Assembly (NCBI GenBank): GCA_021780285.1
Contig: JAJXZA010000327.1
Span: 1-8,096 of the forward strand
DNA length: 8,096 nt
Direction: 5' to 3'
DNA from: Planctomycetota bacterium
Lineage (GTDB): Bacteria; Planctomycetota; Phycisphaerae; WQYP01
Within the stretch, counting starts at the first letter, position 1. Each line of letters starts with the position of its first letter. The notes below the pieces were generated by a model. It did not search any database, was not told the DNA's origin, and saw only the letters and a list, made by a program, of their open reading frames with translations. Positions 7,088 through 8,096 of this stretch are shown here, piece after piece. The position numbers were made by a program, and so were the translations under genes.

Positions 7088-7104
7088 ACAATCAGGTGAA
7101 CTAT

Positions 7105-8096
7105 ATGGATCATTTTTGTTATAAAGACGGCAGGTTGCTGTGCGAAGCTGTTCCCGTGGAAGATATTGTGCGCCATGTCGGCACACCCACCTATATTTAC
7201 AGCAAGGCCACGCTGCTTACGCACTACGACCGGATCGCCCAGGCGTTTTCGCCGCTGAACCCCACCATCTGTTATTCGATCAAGTCGTGCGGCAACCTTG
7301 AAATATTGCGTTCGCTGCGCCAGCAGGGCAGCGGTTTTGACGTGGTTTCGGGCGGCGAGCTGTTTCGCGCCCTGCGCGCCGGAGCCGATGCAGGTAAAAT
7401 CGTGTTTGCCGGCGTGGGCAAAAGCGATCAGGAAATAAACGAAGCGCTCGAGGCCGGCATTGGTCTGTTCAATATCGAAAGCGAAGAAGAGTTCTGGAAC
7501 CTTGACCGTCTCGCTGCGGCCAAGCGCGTCCATACCCGCTGCGCTTTGCGTGTAAACCCCGATGTTGCCAGCGCCGGCACCCATGCCAAAACGCTCACCG
7601 GAAAAAAAGAGACCAAGTTCGGCGTAGATATAGACCGTGCCGGCGAGTTTTATCGCCAGGCGCGCCGGGCCAATAACGCCCGGTTGTGCGGCCTGCACCT
7701 GCATATCGGTTCGCCCATTAAAACCGTGGACCCCTATGTTAGCGCCATCACCAAAGCGCTGACGCTTATAGATCAACTTGGCGCTGAAGGCATTGTGATT
7801 GACACGCTCGACATCGGCGGCGGTTTTGCGGCTTTTTACGAAGGCAACGAAGCGCCGCCCGCCGCCGCCTATGCCCAGGCCATTGTGCCGCTGCTGGCGG
7901 GGCGCGGGCTGAAAATAATTCTCGAACCGGGACGCTCGATAGCGTGCAACGCGGGCATATTGGTTACCCGGGTGCAGTACACCAAAGCCGGCGGCAGCAA
8001 ACGCTTTGTCATTGTAGATGCCGCCATGAACGATCTGATTCGCCCGACGCTATACGAAAGCTACCATTTCATCTGGCCGACTAACCCAGGTGCTCA
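7105..8096 (+). CDS. lysA: Diaminopimelate decarboxylase, 3' end cut by window
   Basis: LysA removes CO2 from meso-diaminopimelate to give L-lysine, the last step of lysine synthesis, in the cytoplasm with PLP. The 330 visible residues show the alanine-racemase-like fold: YSIKSCGN with PLP lysine Lys60, GFDVVSGGEL, ALRVNPDV, TKFGVD, HLHIGSP (198-204), DIGGGFAAFYEG (236-247), EPGR (274-277) and DAAMNDLIRPTLY (305-317). These favour LysA over ornithine or arginine decarboxylases. Family members are about 420 residues, so roughly 90 are missing, including the second active-site segment with its cysteine. ATG 7105 is supported by AGGTGA at 7094-7099. It follows the TIM-barrel gene and may be in the same transcript as rplK. 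Confidence 0.95.
   Translation, partial: MDHFCYKDGRLLCEAVPVEDIVRHVGTPTYIYSKATLLTHYDRIAQAFSPLNPTICYSIKSCGNLEILRSLRQQGSGFDVVSGGELFRALRAGADAGKIVFAGVGKSDQEINEALEAGIGLFNIESEEEFWNLDRLAAAKRVHTRCALRVNPDVASAGTHAKTLTGKKETKFGVDIDRAGEFYRQARRANNARLCGLHLHIGSPIKTVDPYVSAITKALTLIDQLGAEGIVIDTLDIGGGFAAFYEGNEAPPAAAYAQAIVPLLAGRGLKIILEPGRSIACNAGILVTRVQYTKAGGSKRFVIVDAAMNDLIRPTLYESYHFIWPTNPGA

Noticed and set aside
7024..7776. A 250-codon open frame on the - strand opposite lysA
   Set aside because: It is antisense to clear LysA motifs such as HIGS and the PLP lysine region, and has no recognisable family.

Overview
The window looks like ordinary chromosomal DNA of a moderately GC-rich bacterium. It holds a translation and secretion housekeeping cluster flanked by less usual neighbours, and every gene I can support lies on the + strand. 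The order tRNA-Thr, tuf, rpmG, tRNA-Trp, secE, nusG, rplK is the conserved block that normally sits upstream of rplA-rplJ-rplL-rpoB-rpoC. Three features resemble what I remember of Planctomycetota, perhaps Phycisphaerae: an EF-Tu with a rewritten switch I, a long SecE with an extra N-terminal membrane part, and a large prepilin peptidase. That placement is recalled, not searched, and is tentative.

Layout. Positions 1-493 carry no convincing gene. They hold two blocks of a 9-bp tandem repeat (unit AACTTGGCC) and a terminator-like hairpin at 371-390. Next comes an A24-family prepilin peptidase (494-1954) with a large insertion between its two catalytic aspartates. A well-spaced promoter leads into tRNA-His(GTG). 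A second promoter precedes tRNA-Thr(GGT), and a third lies just before tuf, whose Shine-Dalgarno is inside a small perfect hairpin. After tuf come a strong 13-bp inverted repeat, rpmG (L33 that has lost most zinc cysteines), tRNA-Trp(CCA), secE, nusG, an unrecognised 100-residue membrane protein, and rplK.

The expected order then breaks. rplK overlaps by 4 bases (ATGA) a TIM-barrel sugar-phosphate isomerase/epimerase-like gene, which is followed by lysA (diaminopimelate decarboxylase), cut off by the window end. rplA is not where it would normally be.

How the genes work together: EF-Tu delivers aminoacyl-tRNAs such as the three encoded here. L33 and L11 are large-subunit proteins. NusG links transcription elongation to translation and termination. 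SecE is the essential small subunit of the SecYEG channel. LysA makes lysine and sits beside the translation genes without an obvious functional link. I see no mobile element, CRISPR array, rRNA or obvious defence system. The most notable points are the EF-Tu switch I, the break after rplK, the expanded prepilin peptidase, the small membrane gene inside the cluster, and the upstream repeat.
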